DNA of 64,000 nt from Leptidea sinapis (GCF_905404315.1 NC_066312.1:3521001-3585000), one strand, 5' to 3'; positions 43,964-56,784 are shown, counted from the first letter of the stretch. Notes: a model not told the origin generated them from the sequence alone. Made by a program: numbers and translations.

Positions 43964-46007
43964 ATACGAATAGAACTTTAAATTTCATAAAACGGACTTG
44001 TGGTAATCTTTTGGCCCAGCTAAAATATGAGAACAGAGTAATGAGATTATGAAATAAAAAGTTTTATTCGTAGGAATTTGTTTACATTTTGTGATCCAAT
44101 ATTATTTTATATTATGATTTTAATGTACTTAAATCTCTTAAATCTAAACTTTTAAAATTCTTTAACTTGATCAGGACGTCTATCAAGTCTAATTTTTGTG
44201 TAATGTTTCAAAGTAAAGTAATATTGAGGTCTTTAAGCTCTGCACATTTGTATTAAATCTACCGTTTGATCACAGACTGACCTTACTCTTAAGTCTTGAC
44301 CACAGAGTACATTTTATTGTAATATGTGTCTTGATTGTGCTGTAACACGCGCTCGCGACTGTGGTGTTTCGCGTGAGAGTAAGACGAAACGGTAGACAGA
44401 GACAGATCCGATATACTTGATTTATAACCCTTCTCTTATCATTCATGTAATGGACTTAAGAATAGTTATGTGTGCATTTAGATTAAAGCCATAATGTTGT
44501 ATTTGGCCCATAAATGTTGTGATTGAATATAATCATAGGTTAATTATTATAAGTATATTATTATTACAATTACTACATTATTACGCGCCGTTTGGATAAT
44601 GATGTTGGAAATAAAGAATGGGATTATATATAACAAGTTCTGTGCCGAAATTACTTTCTGCAACAGAGCGACACCTATTGTTTGCTTAAGGTATTTTCGG
44701 GGGTTGTAAATTTAGATGCCAATAGTGTGTTAATCTCAGGTAAATAGCGAGAAACGTCGTTATAATCTCAGTCTGTCCGTTTGGATAGTATCAACTGTCT
44801 GAATGGTAAATAAAGTATGGGATTATAAATGTCAGTTTCTGTAACGAATTTCCCTGACATTCAACAACTACAATTATTTTTTGCAGAGACGGTGGGCAGG
44901 TGTGAGTTAGATGGCAATATTCTGAGAGCGAGACGAATCGCAGGCAACGTTATTTATTAATCCCATTCTTTATCTGCGCGGGTAGTACTTATTATCGTAG
45001 GCAATGTCAGTGGCTCTTAAGGTTGTAGCTTTAAGCCTGGCACGTTATATCTAACTGGTCGTTGCGGCAGAAAATACCATCTAGTCCCAATCCAATTCCA
45101 TCCAACACAATCATTGCCGCATTATTATTACGTGAAGCACCACATGTGAGCACATTGCTTAGCGATTGTTGACGGACGTAATATCTGTCATCAGATAAGT
45201 AACTACATAATAATGTATTAATTTTAATAAGAGTTTGATTCAAACTTTCGTAATACTATGCCCACGTCGCTGCCAATTTGGCATATTAACATCATGCGTC
45301 AGGTTTACGCGTTAAGAACATTATGCTTTTTAGAATCTGAGTGGCATTGCAATATACAGGATGTATTACTTTTCACCAGGTGCAATAAGCGCCTGTACAA
45401 AGTTAATAATATGTCGTGTATACATTAATAACTAATTGAAATGAGGGTCAGCATAACTTATAAAATCTAAATGGCATTAATACCACTTAGTGACTATGTC
45501 GGACATAATATTATGAAAGTATATTGTAATCAGTTACATCAATAACTTAATTAGAAATAGCTGATGTAAGTAGGCCCCTGCAAGGATCTTGAGCAGTGAT
45601 TGAAAAATTAATGTGATTCATGTGCACTGTCATGTTTATTGTCCAACTCCCGAGGAAGTTAACTCTAAAATCTATCTTTATAACACTCACAGATTGGTAC
45701 ACAGGCGGAATTTTATCAATGTTGACTAATGTCAGCAGAATAATAGTTGCGTAAGAAAAATTAAAACAACAATAAAAATATAAGGAAACAATTAAACTAC
45801 GTTACCCTAACGCGTAAACAGGGCGAATCCCAACAGTTTTGCTAACGGTACTATAGTCATTAATACTATGATGGCCTGTCCCTCAGTCCATTTGATTACA
45901 ATACATATTGTTGAACACTGAAATTTTACCGAACAGCAAAGTAGTATGCGGTATAACCCGTTACTTCTTCCAAATTGGAAGCCAGTTCAGTAAACCAGTT
46001 TCGACAT
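43964..46007. other. Intergenic sequence with a diverged duplication
   Basis: Two diverged direct copies of ~185 bp start at CCGTTTGGATA (44588 and 44777), and share AAATAAAG-ATGGGATTATA. The inverted form ATTAATCCCATTCTTTAT lies at 44955. The - strand ORF at 45031-45243 could not be assigned. Confidence 0.45.
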
Positions 46008-46340
46008 TTAAATAGGTTTCAAACTGAGTATACCCCCGTGAGGGGGACGTAAGTCTTTTGCCACCCAGATCCTATTTTCAACTTCTGCGCATTCAGCGGA
46101 GGCGCTCAAGATTCTTGCCGGGGATACAATATTTAACCCATTGTTAGTAAGTAGAATAAAAATGCATTTTACAAAGTTGCTAATGAAATGGAGACTGAAT
46201 TCCGTCAGAACAATGTTCTTCAGGGAAGGTCCACAAGGTTTGGAAACAACAGATTTCGCATTTGAAGTTATTACAAAATTTACACAATTATTTCTATTAG
46301 TAGCTTTACATAATAACAACTCTACACTGCGCTCGTGCAC
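46008..46340 (-). CDS. Unidentified 110-codon ORF
   Basis: MHERSVELLLCKATNRNNCV... to LRPPHGGILSLKPI stop. Hydrophobic centre (FSLHFISNFVKCIFILL) but no domain recognised. No splice or promoter context is evident. It may be chance or part of an old repeat. Confidence 0.15.
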   Translation of the reverse strand: MHERSVELLLCKATNRNNCVNFVITSNAKSVVSKPCGPSLKNIVLTEFSLHFISNFVKCIFILLTNNGLNIVSPARILSASAECAEVENRIWVAKDLRPPHGGILSLKPI

Positions 46341-48806
46341 TGGCGGGCAGCGGTAGTGCGGATAGTGAGTGCGGATTGGAAGTCTGATATTATAATAATA
46401 ATAATTGGATTAGCATCTCCCTGCAGGCGCGCGCGCGTAGAGTTGATATCATTTAGAGTTAGTTACCAATGTCAATGTTTTATTTATATGGATTTGGCCA
46501 AGTATAACTATTGTGAATGAGTAGTAATTTTGTAAAATGCAAGCATATAAAATTAAGTAATATTATATTTAACCAATTATAATGTAATACGGTGTGGTGA
46601 GGTTTGGGGACGAAATTTTGAAACTGAAAGTTTTTTTTTTAATAAATGTCGTTCGAAAATACTTGTTTTATTGAAGAGTTATATATATTCCTCACCTTAA
46701 GGCAACGCTTCCGTAATTCCTTTGGTATTATCAATTAGTCGATCAATGAATCAATTGATTAAACTTAGTTTTGTATAACTCTTGAGCAGTGCTATATATC
46801 TATTCAAGGCATGAAGCAGGGGTGATTACTTGTCATTAAGTGGCAGGTCATGTAGGTGCTACTACTGTGGCATCTGAATTTTTTAGCACCATCTGATGGG
46901 GATGGTATATATGATAAATGAATATTATACAATTATAGACGTTCATCTAAATTAAACAAAATAACTCGTAAATACATGACTATGTTGTGAAATTTAAATG
47001 AATCACCGCTATCAATTAAGCAATAGATGAGTTAATTTCTGTGCGAGCATCACCGTGTCCTTGTGGTAGCGGAGCCCAAAGTAGCTAAATAGGGATTTAC
47101 TCGAGGTTAGATGCTAAAAAAGTTTATATGATGTATATACCCTTTAACTGGTAGGAGGAGGAACATCCTAAATAGAATTGTCAAAACTATAATAAAAAAT
47201 TAAAAATACCTTTTTCTTGCAAGCGATAAATTTTAGTGTTCTTTTTTTATGGCGATTGGTTTTTTCATTAGTATTACTGTCACGAGTCAAGTGTTCATCT
47301 CTTGCTTTTTGAAGTGGAAACTTCTTTAACATCGTTGTGATTTGAAAGTCGATGAAAAGAGAAACGACAGTATAAAGAGACAAGACACATAAATTCAAAA
47401 TATTTAAGGTGAAAATGAGATTAAGAAGCATTACATAGTTTTGGTACCAGGCGATCATATTTGAAGAAGAGATTGCCTTATGTATGATGCGAGTATACCT
47501 ATAATCTGACGTCATCCGCACGACGTATTACTCCATAGACACCAGGTAGGAGTACATAAGTATGGTAGCGGTGATAGTAACGTCTTTCATAGCGGTTGAA
47601 ATCATGTGTCATCCTAGCTGCATGTATCAGGAGATCATATGCAGTTAAGAGGTTCATACACACATAGTTCTGCAGCATATGCGGTTAAAAGATTAGAAAA
47701 TTAACCGACGTAGATACGGCGCGACTAGTTTCCTTTTTTGTCATGCATTGTTAGATTCGTTAAAATACGCAAAAGTTATATTATGTTAGTTAGGTATTTT
47801 TTCATATTGATTGAGTCAAGTGATTAACATGCAGCCTTAAAAAACGGAGAAGTAACAAATAAAAACAATTTCCCTTAATAATATTTTTTTAATATTCCAC
47901 ATCAATAAACAATGAAACATTTGTTACAGTTTGGAACTTAGTTGGGATATTAGTTAGTTTAGTTGTTAGTGTGTGTGTTCGTAAACAGCAATATAGTATG
48001 TACTATATATTGCGCTGCTGTTTCAAAATTGAACAAAAAATGTAACTAATGCATAAATAAACCTGATTCATACAATATTTATGTTACCTCTAACAATATC
48101 CACGTACCTACATCTAAGTTATAACTATGTTAATCTACTATAGATAAATAAAACTTTGATAATACTTGTGATGTCATTATGGCGACAATGAGACGGGATA
48201 GTCAGCCAACTAAGACTGGCACGACGAAATTGCATTCACAGATTGACGAATACACATCATACGACTATTTCAATTTATTCCACTTTGAATTGACTTTAAG
48301 AAAAAACGAAGCGTCTCTCTCAAAAAAATAATACAATGTTTCATCAAATTTCATACAAGACCAATATGGAAGAAAAATTTTACTGAACAAATACATTTAG
48401 TAAAAAAACGATATGAAAAATAATATATTCTACATACAATAAAAACAAAAGATTTTTAAGAACACGCTGTATAATAATGCGGCATTGTTGTGAGTCCATT
48501 CTGTGAAATTACATTTTGGCTTTCGTTCACTGACTTATCCATGTCACACACTTTGACGCACCGTTAAGGAGCAAATCTGGGTCTAAACACACCAGTCGTT
48601 CGGCGTTCCACAGTTAGATATGTGGCTAATTCGAACGTACGACAAAATATAAGTAATAAAACTATAAGGGCCTGTTTGCCAACATACAAGTAGCGAATTG
48701 TTAAATGTTGTTGAATTGTTGTTGGCTAGATAAATTAAGAAAGTTCTGAGTGATACAGATGCGTCTCACAATTACTTTACCGCTTTGTTTATTCGCAAGA
48801 TGACTA
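46341..48806. other. Intergenic AT-rich sequence
   Basis: No gene or named repeat. The - frame at 47168-47521 lacks resemblance. Confidence 0.35.
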
Positions 48807-48925
48807 ACGGCCGTTCTCAATATTATCTCTTACTTGAGATAAAAATCTTAAATATCGTTGACTTTTCTGACACAATAAACTTATCGAAGGTAACTCACCT
48901 AATCCGTGCACGCCGTCTGTCAATG
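48807..48925 (-). mobile_element. MITE family E, partial
   Basis: Begins at ACGGCCGTTCTCAATATT, then TCTCTTACTTGAGATAAAAA and ATCCGTGCACGCC (complement of the 3' half of 30234-30531). The other end is missing. Confidence 0.65.
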
Positions 48926-49019
48926 AGACGACTCTTTCCTCTTTTGCGTTTGTGGCTTCATACAGCTACAAACTGAGCGTTATAAAATAAAATAAAAAAA
49001 AAACAAAATAGCATACTAA

Positions 49020-49190
49020 ATTTTATGACAGTACGTCACTCGAACGGTAGGCTCAATTGGAAAGAGCGCTCGTACGGAACGCGAGAGCCCGCGGTTTCGA
49101 GTCCCGCATCGTTCGTAAAATTTTGTTTTCAGTTTTATTTGTGTAATTAATCCCAGATGTAAGGATTGTCACTTTAAAACAAAAAAAATT
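49020..49190 (+). repeat. tRNA-like repeat, copy 3 (tRNA-like part 49042-49114)
   Basis: 73 nt with acceptor stem GAACGGT/ATCGTTC, GCTC/GAGC, anticodon stem CTCGT/GCGAG, loop ACGGAAC, and T arm GCGGT-TTCGAGT-CCCGC (one mismatch). A box B match is present (GTTTCGAGTCC). Flanks ATTTTATGACAGTACGTCACT (left) and TAAAATTTTGTTTTCAG (right) match the other copies. Confidence 0.6.
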
Positions 49191-49424
49191 GTTTAGAAAT
49201 GAAAATAGTTTTATAACAAGACTGTTTCTACGTTACTTTTTTGTACTTTGCGAAACAGACCCTTTGTATTTGCTCACAAGTACGTTCGGTATGACGTTAA
49301 GCGTCCACAATATTTTTAAATAAGTATAAATCGACTCGCGATTTTATCCGGCTTAATTCGGTATTGACTGTAAGTTCCGCATAGTATAGATCTATTTTTA
49401 TTTATTAAAGTAGGCGTTACTTTG

Positions 49425-49590
49425 CGGAAATCCAAAATTATACGAATGATTTGGGTTTTCTTTGGTGTTGATTCCGCCAATATTTGTCTTTGAACAGTTC
49501 GACACGTGTTTCGCCTCTACACGAGGCATCCTCAGGACGTGTTGTCTCGCCAAAAATCTGGCACGAGACATTTTCACACACATCTATTTT
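49425..49590 (+). repeat. Foldback family H, single arm
   Basis: TGATTCCGCCAATATTTGTC, GACACGTGTTTCGCCTCTAC and ACGAGGCATCCTCAGGACGT. The first half matches both arms of 40848-41452. Confidence 0.6.
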
Positions 49591-51986
49591 TATTTATGAA
49601 AATAATGTTGTATTTCGACAATGATTTAACATACAGATAATTAAATCATATTTATAACCTACCACCATTGCGGGCCTTCAGAGTACCAGCTAACTAAAAA
49701 ACTAATATTATGAATTATTATGTACCAACTTTAGGTGCGGTCTAATTATCTGACCGAACGAAACTGTATCAAGCCGAGAGCGAACTGAAAATACGAATGG
49801 TACTGGTGGCAGTAGTAAGACGTTCTCGCGGGTACACTAACTCTGAGCCGTAAACTTTTAGTGTTTTTTACTACACTAAGTACGGTATATGACCTTTATA
49901 TATTCAGCGTCATTTGCCATCCTTATGTAACCCCTAATTATAAAGACTTGCTCCTACACTGTGATGTCACATATACCTATTTTCTTCTACTCCACTACTT
50001 AATTTCATAATATCTTAATTTTTGGGTTATTCAGTCCCCGAAATGGACACATACTAAAACATCTATAAACATTATCTCTCTTATTAATAAACACAGTGTA
50101 AAGTTACTGCAAGTTTGAAATTACTTCTCCCTGTTATGTTATTCTATAGTGACAAGGTAGGATAATGTATAAAAACTTGGAATAGCTTTACTTCGTGTTT
50201 ATTGATAACACAGAATATATTAACTTATATAAATAGTATTACATAATAAATAAACTACTTATTTTGTTACAAAATTGTATTAGGAAAAAAAACCTTATAA
50301 TTCGATTTTTATAGTAACAGCAAGATATTCTATAACTTCTACTATATACCCATTCAAGAAATAGATAATATTGAATAATGAACTGGTGAAAAGGTTACTG
50401 TAAAAATAATTTGTTAGACAGTTCTTTAATATCGATTATATGAAGATCATCAAAGATATTTCAACTACAAGTTATACTGGCAAATATATGTATGGGAAGA
50501 CCAAAAAAGTGTTAAAAATTTGTGCTGCATAATTTGAGTACACAAACCAAAATATAACTTATTAAGAGTACAAACGTATATATGTAAAAATAGATGACAT
50601 CTGCTTTTGTACACATAAAGTATTAAAGAAGCACATAAGAAAATATTAGGGAAGTTATATTTCTTACAAAAAGGAAAAGTCTAGTAAAAAATATTGAAAT
50701 CACAAAACTAAACAATAGGTTTTGTAATTACTGTGTTACATAAATAAAAAAGTAACTAGGTTAGATATATATAGAATGGTGGTTATATATTTCACTAAAA
50801 TTAGGCCTACTTTGCCAACTACTATTTCTACACAATATAGTGAAAGTTAACTACATACAACATAATGATATTTTCCTTGTATCTGCGCCGGAACAAACCA
50901 TGAGCGGTGTCATTCATTGCGTCATATGCTGTAACTGGCAAAAGTAACTACTTACAATCGATGAGTAATTCAATATAATATTGTGTCCATCGGTTCGTTA
51001 AGTTTCGTTCACAGCTCATACTTTACAGCCCGGCGCTTACACATCTACTATCATATAATGAAGAATATTAAAGTCTATGCGAAATCGGTTGAAACATAGT
51101 TTCAATAAAATCTAGATGTATATAAATACACTACATAATATCTATATTTTCTATAGAGAATACGAAAAGCTAAAAATCAAAATGAGTGAACATTCTTCAT
51201 TGGAACTCTGGTTAAGAAATCTTCAAGGTAACCATTTTTTTTAAATCGGAAGAAAATTAAAAAATAAAATAACATATTGATAGGAATATCAATAGGAACT
51301 CAATATCAAGAGTTATGAATAAATGCGACCGGAATCTTTAATTTGTCAAAAAAAAGTTGCAACAAAACTATATACCGAATGACTCAGCAATCAGGAAGTA
51401 AATTGCAAATGTTTCTTAAGTTGCTTTGTTGTGACTTTAGGCAGGCTTTATCCTACACTTACCACAACAAATTGATCAAGATTTATAGAATAAACTTCCA
51501 TTAAATTTCAACCACGACACCTAAGTATATATTTTTAATTTTTATTGATAAAATCTACGAGTACCTCCCGATCATTTATTTCTTTCTAGAATAAAGTTTT
51601 TTTAAACAATGCTCACCATTATTCATTCCAGATTTTGACGTTTCTCAAAACACAATACTATGTTTGACCCTTCACTTAATCCTATACTTCTGTTCACAAA
51701 AAGCATAACGTAGCGAACATTTAATTGAGAAATAACAAAATATTGTGTTCCAACACAATACTACAACCTTAATATCCAAATAACCTTGCCGTCAACGACA
51801 GTCAATTATTGCCAAAGTAACAGATAATATTAATAATAAATTTATGCTTAGCCACTTAAGTACTACTCATTACCACAATATAATTTGTGTGCGGACCAAA
51901 TTAAATTTTCACGCCGCATATAACGTAAGTTATTACCAGCAAAATTAAATGTTCGCAAATAAAAAAAACAATAAATCACAAAGGAA
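49591..51986 (-). other. Intergenic / probable AMPK gamma 3' UTR
   Basis: No repeat family recognised over ~2.4 kb, unlike the rest of the window, so its right part may be a long 3' UTR. The nearest AATAAA signals on the - strand are at 51580-51575 and 51546-51541, ~410-450 nt after the stop. Confidence 0.4.
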
Positions 51987-52223
51987 TCACTCATTGTCTG
52001 TTTGCGGAGTTTCTACATCACCGGCTTCTGTCGTATCTGGGCTTTCTTGTGATGGTGTTTCAGATGTCTCGTCTTGTTCAGAGATGGGGGATTGGTGTTC
52101 GTTGCGTAAGCTTGCGCCGGCGCATTCGCCAGTTGGTCGCAGCACCAAGTACATCAAGAGATCAGAGAGTGATATAATACCAACAACTTTGTCTTCCTTG
52201 TCAACAACTACGAGACGATGCAC
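51987..52223 (-). CDS. AMPK gamma subunit, last exon (end of CBS4 and tail)
   Basis: Encodes VHRLVVVDKEDKVVGIISLS and DLLMYLVLRP, the second half of CBS4. The His-Arg of VHRLVVVD and the Asp of SLSD are nucleotide-site residues in mammalian gamma1 (H298, R299, D317). The remaining ~48 residues form a Ser/Thr/Glu-rich acidic tail (SPISEQDETSETPSQESP... TPQTDNE), as in fly SNF4Agamma, with no fold expected. Acceptor AATATTTCAG, phase 0. Confidence 0.95.
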   Translation of the reverse strand: MHRLVVVDKEDKVVGIISLSDLLMYLVLRPTGECAGASLRNEHQSPISEQDETSETPSQESPDTTEAGDVETPQTDNE

Positions 52224-53010
52224 CTGAAATATTTCATATAAATTATTTCTTATGTCAAACTTCTTGTGTGCAATGATTGTTTCATCTATGCCCTATGTAT
52301 TTTCCATCATCTGTGTCAAGACTACTAAGTTTTTGTCTATACAAGAGGGGGGTAAACGGGCAATGAGCTTATTAATGATATTATTATTAGTGATGGAAAA
52401 TGATAAACCAGTGTAAAGTCACGACGCCGGCCCTTGTGGAATATGAATGAAGCTTGAAGGCCTCTAAGTGTGGATTCAGCCAAACTGGAGTAAGTTTTTA
52501 CGCGCGAGTAACTACTGCTATTCTAAGATTAAAACTTTGCATTTCACCAATAACTAACCTAAGAATAATACAACTATACGCGAGTAAATATTATTTACAC
52601 GGACGATTTTGGCCGTATAAAAGGTTAAACTGAGAAAAACATTGGCTGAATAGAGATGTCATCAGATCACTCTTCGTTCAACATTCACTTTTAAATAATA
52701 GTATAACAATACCAATTTATCATACTCCTCATGTACTTTGGATTAACGGAAACGAATATCCAAGGGATACATTTAAGGAGTAAAATTATTCTTGTGTAAC
52801 ATAATGTTTGGTTGAATCCGCCCTAAGTCATATTGTATCGTGAATACTGAAGACGGTAATTGAATTTACAAAATTTTCTGAGCGCAAGCATAGGGCATGG
52901 ATTGATACTTCATTCAAAATATATCTGTCTGTCAGCGGCACTAGTGAACGAGCTGATAATCTGACTGAGTACGATGGTACTTCCTCGTGATACCACCATC
53001 TACCCCCTAT
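52224..53010 (-). other. AMPK gamma intron
   Basis: 52335-52480 has a decayed family D LINE end on the - strand (AAGAGGGGGGTAAACGGGCA). Otherwise no feature. Confidence 0.4.
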
Positions 53011-53011
53011 T

Positions 53012-53165
53012 TCAGCTGGAAGACGTCCACTGCTGGACAAAAGCCTTCCCCAAAGATCGCCATGACGATCGGTCCTGCGCTGCCTTCATCCAACCTATTC
53101 CGGCGATCTTGACCAGATCATCAGCCCATCTTGTGGGGGACCTACCACCCTTCCTCGTGCACTTG
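53012..53165 (-). mobile_element. RTE-type LINE 3' end
   Basis: RKGGRSPTRWADDLVKIAGI and GWMKAAQDRSSWRSLGKAFV-QQW, the conserved end of RTE ORFs (GRP-x-x-RW-x-DD...AQDR...WR-x-LGEA-VQQW). Confidence 0.8.
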
Positions 53166-53282
53166 AGCAGATTTAATGGAAAAAGAGCATTTTTCTTAAG
53201 TATTCTTGTAAGCATACATGGGCTGCGTACTAAAATATGATCAAAATTCAATGAGTTATTGATGCTTATCACGGGAGCTTAC

Positions 53283-53429
53283 CTCAGCGCGGACAATCCT
53301 CTCCATAACCTCGAACAGCGTCTCGTCAAGGTTACATTTCTGGACGCCTTCGAACCACTCGTTGCGATGTTCGTTTGCCTTCTTCAAAGTCACCTCCAGA
53401 TTGTTGTAAGTGTTCTCCGCGGCCAAATT
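53283..53429 (-). CDS. AMPK gamma subunit, third exon in window (CBS3-CBS4 region)
   Basis: Encodes NLAAENTYNNLEVTLKKANE, HRNEWFEGVQKCNLDETLFE and VMERIVRAE, which agrees almost residue by residue with what I know of fly SNF4Agamma (NLAAEKTYNDLDVSL... HRNEWFEGVQKCNLDESL). It ends CBS3 and starts CBS4. Both phases are 0. Acceptor ATTTTGTAG, donor GAG|GTAAGC. Confidence 0.96.
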
Positions 53430-53484
53430 CTACAAAACATAAATATAATTCATATAATTTCAGGTCGCAATTTCGATTCGTTGG

Positions 53485-53550
53485 AAAACGTCGTCTTGGT
53501 AGCTCCAAGATGGACCGGCGATCCGGTCAAGAAAGTCAGAATACGTTGAA
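53485..53550 (+). mobile_element. RTE-type fragment
   Basis: APRWTGDPVKKVRI corresponds to the RW-x-DD-x-VK stretch of RTE ORFs. Antisense to the host gene and adjacent to the CR1-like LINE. Confidence 0.45.
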
Positions 53551-53904
53551 TCATGTTAAACAGAGGCGACTAAGGGCTTTTTAGAAGTGGGAGAGTCACG
53601 CAGCCGTCTTTTGACGTCAGCACAATCGGGCCAGACTCGTCCGGGTTAATTACCACACTCGCACAGAATACCGGCGTGAAGTAGCGGCCTAGTGCCGCTA
53701 TGTTTCGTATAGGTTAGTGTCGAGGACCGGAGGCCATTTCCAAACCGATCATCTCATGAGCTGCGTTCAAGCGGCAATTGACGACGTGCTTGCACAGATC
53801 CCCTCCGCTGAAATCGTAGTCTTGGTGATTTCAAAGGGCACAATGCCGAATGGCTTGGATTATGTACCACAGACTACGCAGGGCGATCTGAGCATAATTT
53901 TGCA

Positions 53905-55347
53905 TTGGCGTACGGTCTGTCCCAATTGGTTGAGTCGCCAACGCGGCTCCCGGATGTGGATAGCCACATGCCGTCCTTATTAGATCTTCTGCTGACTACA
54001 CATCCCGATGGTTACCAGGTCATTATCGACGCCCCTCTCGGAACGTCCGACCATTGCCTGGTCAGGAGTGTAGTGACAATCCGACGCCCACGTCGCAGAC
54101 CACCAGCGACCCGCCGCGTTTGGCACTACAAGTCAGCAGATTGGGATAGGATGCGTTCCTTTTTTGCATCCTACCCTTGGAGCAGGGTTTGTTTCCCTTC
54201 GGATGATCCTAGTGCCTGCGCCGTTGCAGTAGCCGATGTGATACTACAGGGCATGGATATTTTTATACCAAGCTCTGTAGTACCGATCGGTGGCAGATCA
54301 CAGCCCTGGTTCGATGCGTCAGTTAAAGCAGCATCTGAATGCAAAAAACAGGCGTATCGAACTTGGGTTGCGGCGCTGGGCACAAAGGATCCGAACTGCA
54401 TAGTTCTTAAGAGGGAATACAACCGTGCTTCCAGATTTTTTAAGCGGCAAATCGCCCGTGCAAAGTCAAAACACGTCGTCAAAATCGGCGAGCAGCTTTT
54501 CAGTTACCCGACCGGAACACGCAAGTTCTGGTCGTTGTCGAAAGCTGCTCTTGGTAACTTCAGCCAGCCGTCCATGCCGCCGTTGCACATGAGGAATGAC
54601 ACCCTGGCCCATACGGCAAAAGAGAAAGCCGATCTCCTGTGCGCTCTTTTCGCCTCCAACTCGACTCTTGACGACAACGGAAAAACACCGCCGACCATCC
54701 CGCGGTGTCAGAGCTCTATGACTGAAGTACAGTTCAGACAGAAAACTGTTAGGCGAGCTCTGTTTTCGTTGCACGTCAGGAAGTCGAGCGGGCCGGATGG
54801 CATTTCTCCAATCGTGCTTAGAACGTGTGCCCCTGAGTTGACGCCGGTGCTAACGCGTTTATTCCGGCACTCTTATTCCAAAGGCGTAGTCCCTGACTTA
54901 TGGAAGTCAGCCCTTGTCCATCCGATTCAAAAAAAAGGAGACAGTTCGGATCCGGCAAACTACAGGCCTATTGCTATTACCTCCCTGCTCTCCAAAATCA
55001 TGGAGAGCATAATTACCCGTCAGCTCTTGGTATACCTAGAGGGTCACCAGTTGATCAACGACCGACAATACGGCTTTCGCCATGGTCGGTCGGCAGGTGA
55101 TCTTCTGGTATACCTAACACATCGATGGGCTGCGGCTATTGAAGGGGAAGGCCTGGCAGTTAGCCTGGATATAGCGAAGGCCTTTGATCGTGTATGGCAC
55201 AAGGCGCTCCTCTCTAAACTTCCATCGTTTGGGCTTCCCGAGAGCTTGTGCAAGTGGACCTCCAGCTTCCTCACTGGGCGCAGCATACAGGTCGTTGTCG
55301 ACGGACATTGCTCGAACCCGAAGCCCGTGAATGCTGGAGTGCCATAA
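53905..55347 (+). pseudogene. LINE endonuclease-RT protein, first large frame
   Basis: 480 open codons cover the endonuclease end (LAYGLSQLVESPTRLPD... DLLLTTHPDGYQV... GTSDHCLV), a linker, and RT up to GVP. It is terminated by the in-frame stop described for the element. The clean reading over 1.4 kb argues for fairly recent insertion. Confidence 0.85.
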
Positions 55348-55974
55348 GGCTGTGTGCTATCACATACGCTGTTTCTTCTGCATATCAATTATATGTTGCA
55401 CACCTCCAACATTCATTGCTATGCGGATGACAGCACTTGTGATGCCGTATACACGGGTCATGCACGTCTCTCTCGGGAAATCGTCGACCAGTGCCGGGAG
55501 AAACTTGTGTCTTCTATCGAGTCCTCTCTTGAGAAGGTCGCGGAATGGGGTAAATTGAACCTTGTCCAATTTAACCCCCAGAAGACTCAAGTTTGCGCGT
55601 TTACCACTAAAAAAACCCCATTTGTCGATACACCGCTCTTCGACAACACTTCCCTAAAAGCCTCGCCTAGTATCGGAATACTGGGTCTCGCAATCTCGAG
55701 CGATTGCCAATTCCGTGGCCATCTGGAGGGCAAAGCCAAATTGGCTTCAAAGAAACTGGGCGTCATTAATAGAGCACGGCAATACTTCAAGCCGGCCCAC
55801 TTTCTAGCGCTGTACAAAGCGCAGGTCCGGCCACACATGGAGTATTGCTGTCATCTCTGGTCTGGCGCACCCCAGTATCAGCTCGATCCATTTGACCGCG
55901 TGCAACGCAGAGCAGCTCGAACAAGTGCGGTTTACAAGGAGCTTTCTTCCACGTACTACAAAGCTGTGGAATGA
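55348..55974 (+). pseudogene. LINE RT protein, second frame with YADD
   Basis: Same frame as the upstream ORF after the premature stop: GCVLSHTLFLLHINYMLHTS, HCYADDSTCDAVYTG, EWGKLNLVQFNPQKTQVCAF, GHLEGKAKLASKKLGV, RPHMEYCCHLWSGAPQYQL. After RRAAR the deletion brings in KELSSTYYKAVE and a stop. Confidence 0.85.
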
Positions 55975-56214
55975 ACTTCCTTGTGCGGTGTTTTCGGGAC
56001 GATATGACATGGGTACCTTCAAAAAAAGCGCGTACACCTTCTTTAAAGGCCGGCAACGCTCCTGTGATCCCTCTGGTGTTGCAAGAGAGTGTGGGCGGCG
56101 GTGATCACTTATCAACAGGTGACCCGTACGCTCGTTTGTCCTCCTATTCCATAAAAAAAAAATACAATACACTCTTAGGAACACTCCCGTGATATTTTAT
56201 TTATACGTGAATAT

Positions 56215-56345
56215 TTTTTCATATATAAAGGGGCGAGCCGGCGCGAGGCTCACTTGATAGGAAGTGACAGAAAACCGCCCATGGACATCAGCAGTACCAG
56301 CGAGGATTGAACATGAAACGCAACGGCTGGCGCCACCAACACTAG
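56215..56345. repeat. Decayed LINE/SINE fragment
   Basis: GAGGCTCACTTGATAGGAAGTG and CCGCCCATGGACATCAGCAG resemble the end of family D on the - strand. GCGAGGATTGAACATG looks like a decayed tRNA T arm. Confidence 0.35.
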
Positions 56346-56784
56346 TTTTAACCCAAGAATGACCTTTGAACATTAATTTTCATTCAATGTAAAAGTAACT
56401 TTTAAAATTATCGGAAATCAACTGCACAATACCTCAGTATCATCAGTTAAATTTAAATTAAATTAAATTAAGTGAAGTAACTTACAGAGTTTTACCATAA
56501 GAAATATGAAATCAATACTAATTTGTTATAAAAACATAAGAATTATTTCAAAATTAAAATCATAGTTTTATTAGCTGTATATGACGCCATTTTGTGACGT
56601 CACTATAGCAGAAACAATTGGTTTTTGCAACACACCTACGATAGAGACTATCAAAGGTCCGTTTTGATTTTTAGAAAAATACAGACGTATCTATGTTTAT
56701 GTTATTAAGTCGTCACAATCATGGCACCTCCTTTTCTGGCGCGACTTTTTCATTTAAATGTAAAACAATCTTTCTACGTATTAT

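Larger units (their letters stand above)
53717..56160 (+). mobile_element. CR1/jockey-superfamily LINE, disrupted ORF2
   Basis: Lies in the 5.4-kb AMPK gamma intron, antisense to the gene. The endonuclease part (from about 53717) has DFKGHNAEWLG for the usual GDFNAHxxEWLG, and a 1-nt loss near 53825 shifts the frame. TSDHC and RT motifs follow: SSGPDGISPIVLR, NYRPIAITSLLSKIME, QYGFRHGRS, LDIAKAFDRVWH. A TAA at 55345 replaces Gln in GVPQG. The next frame keeps the catalytic YADD (55420-55431). At 55921 the protein jumps from RRAAR to a later segment: ~200 bp present at 24640-24860 are missing. It ends in GTTTGTCCTCC...CATAAAAAAAAA. Inactive; the endonuclease start and ORF1 are lost. Confidence 0.88.

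Noticed and set aside
45031..45243. Possible upstream exon of the - strand gene ending at 37827
   Set aside because: No suitable acceptor and donor pair with a matching phase, and no recognisable domain.
47168..47521. 117-codon - strand ORF
   Set aside because: AT-rich composition, mixed hydrophobic and basic runs, no motif or splice signals.
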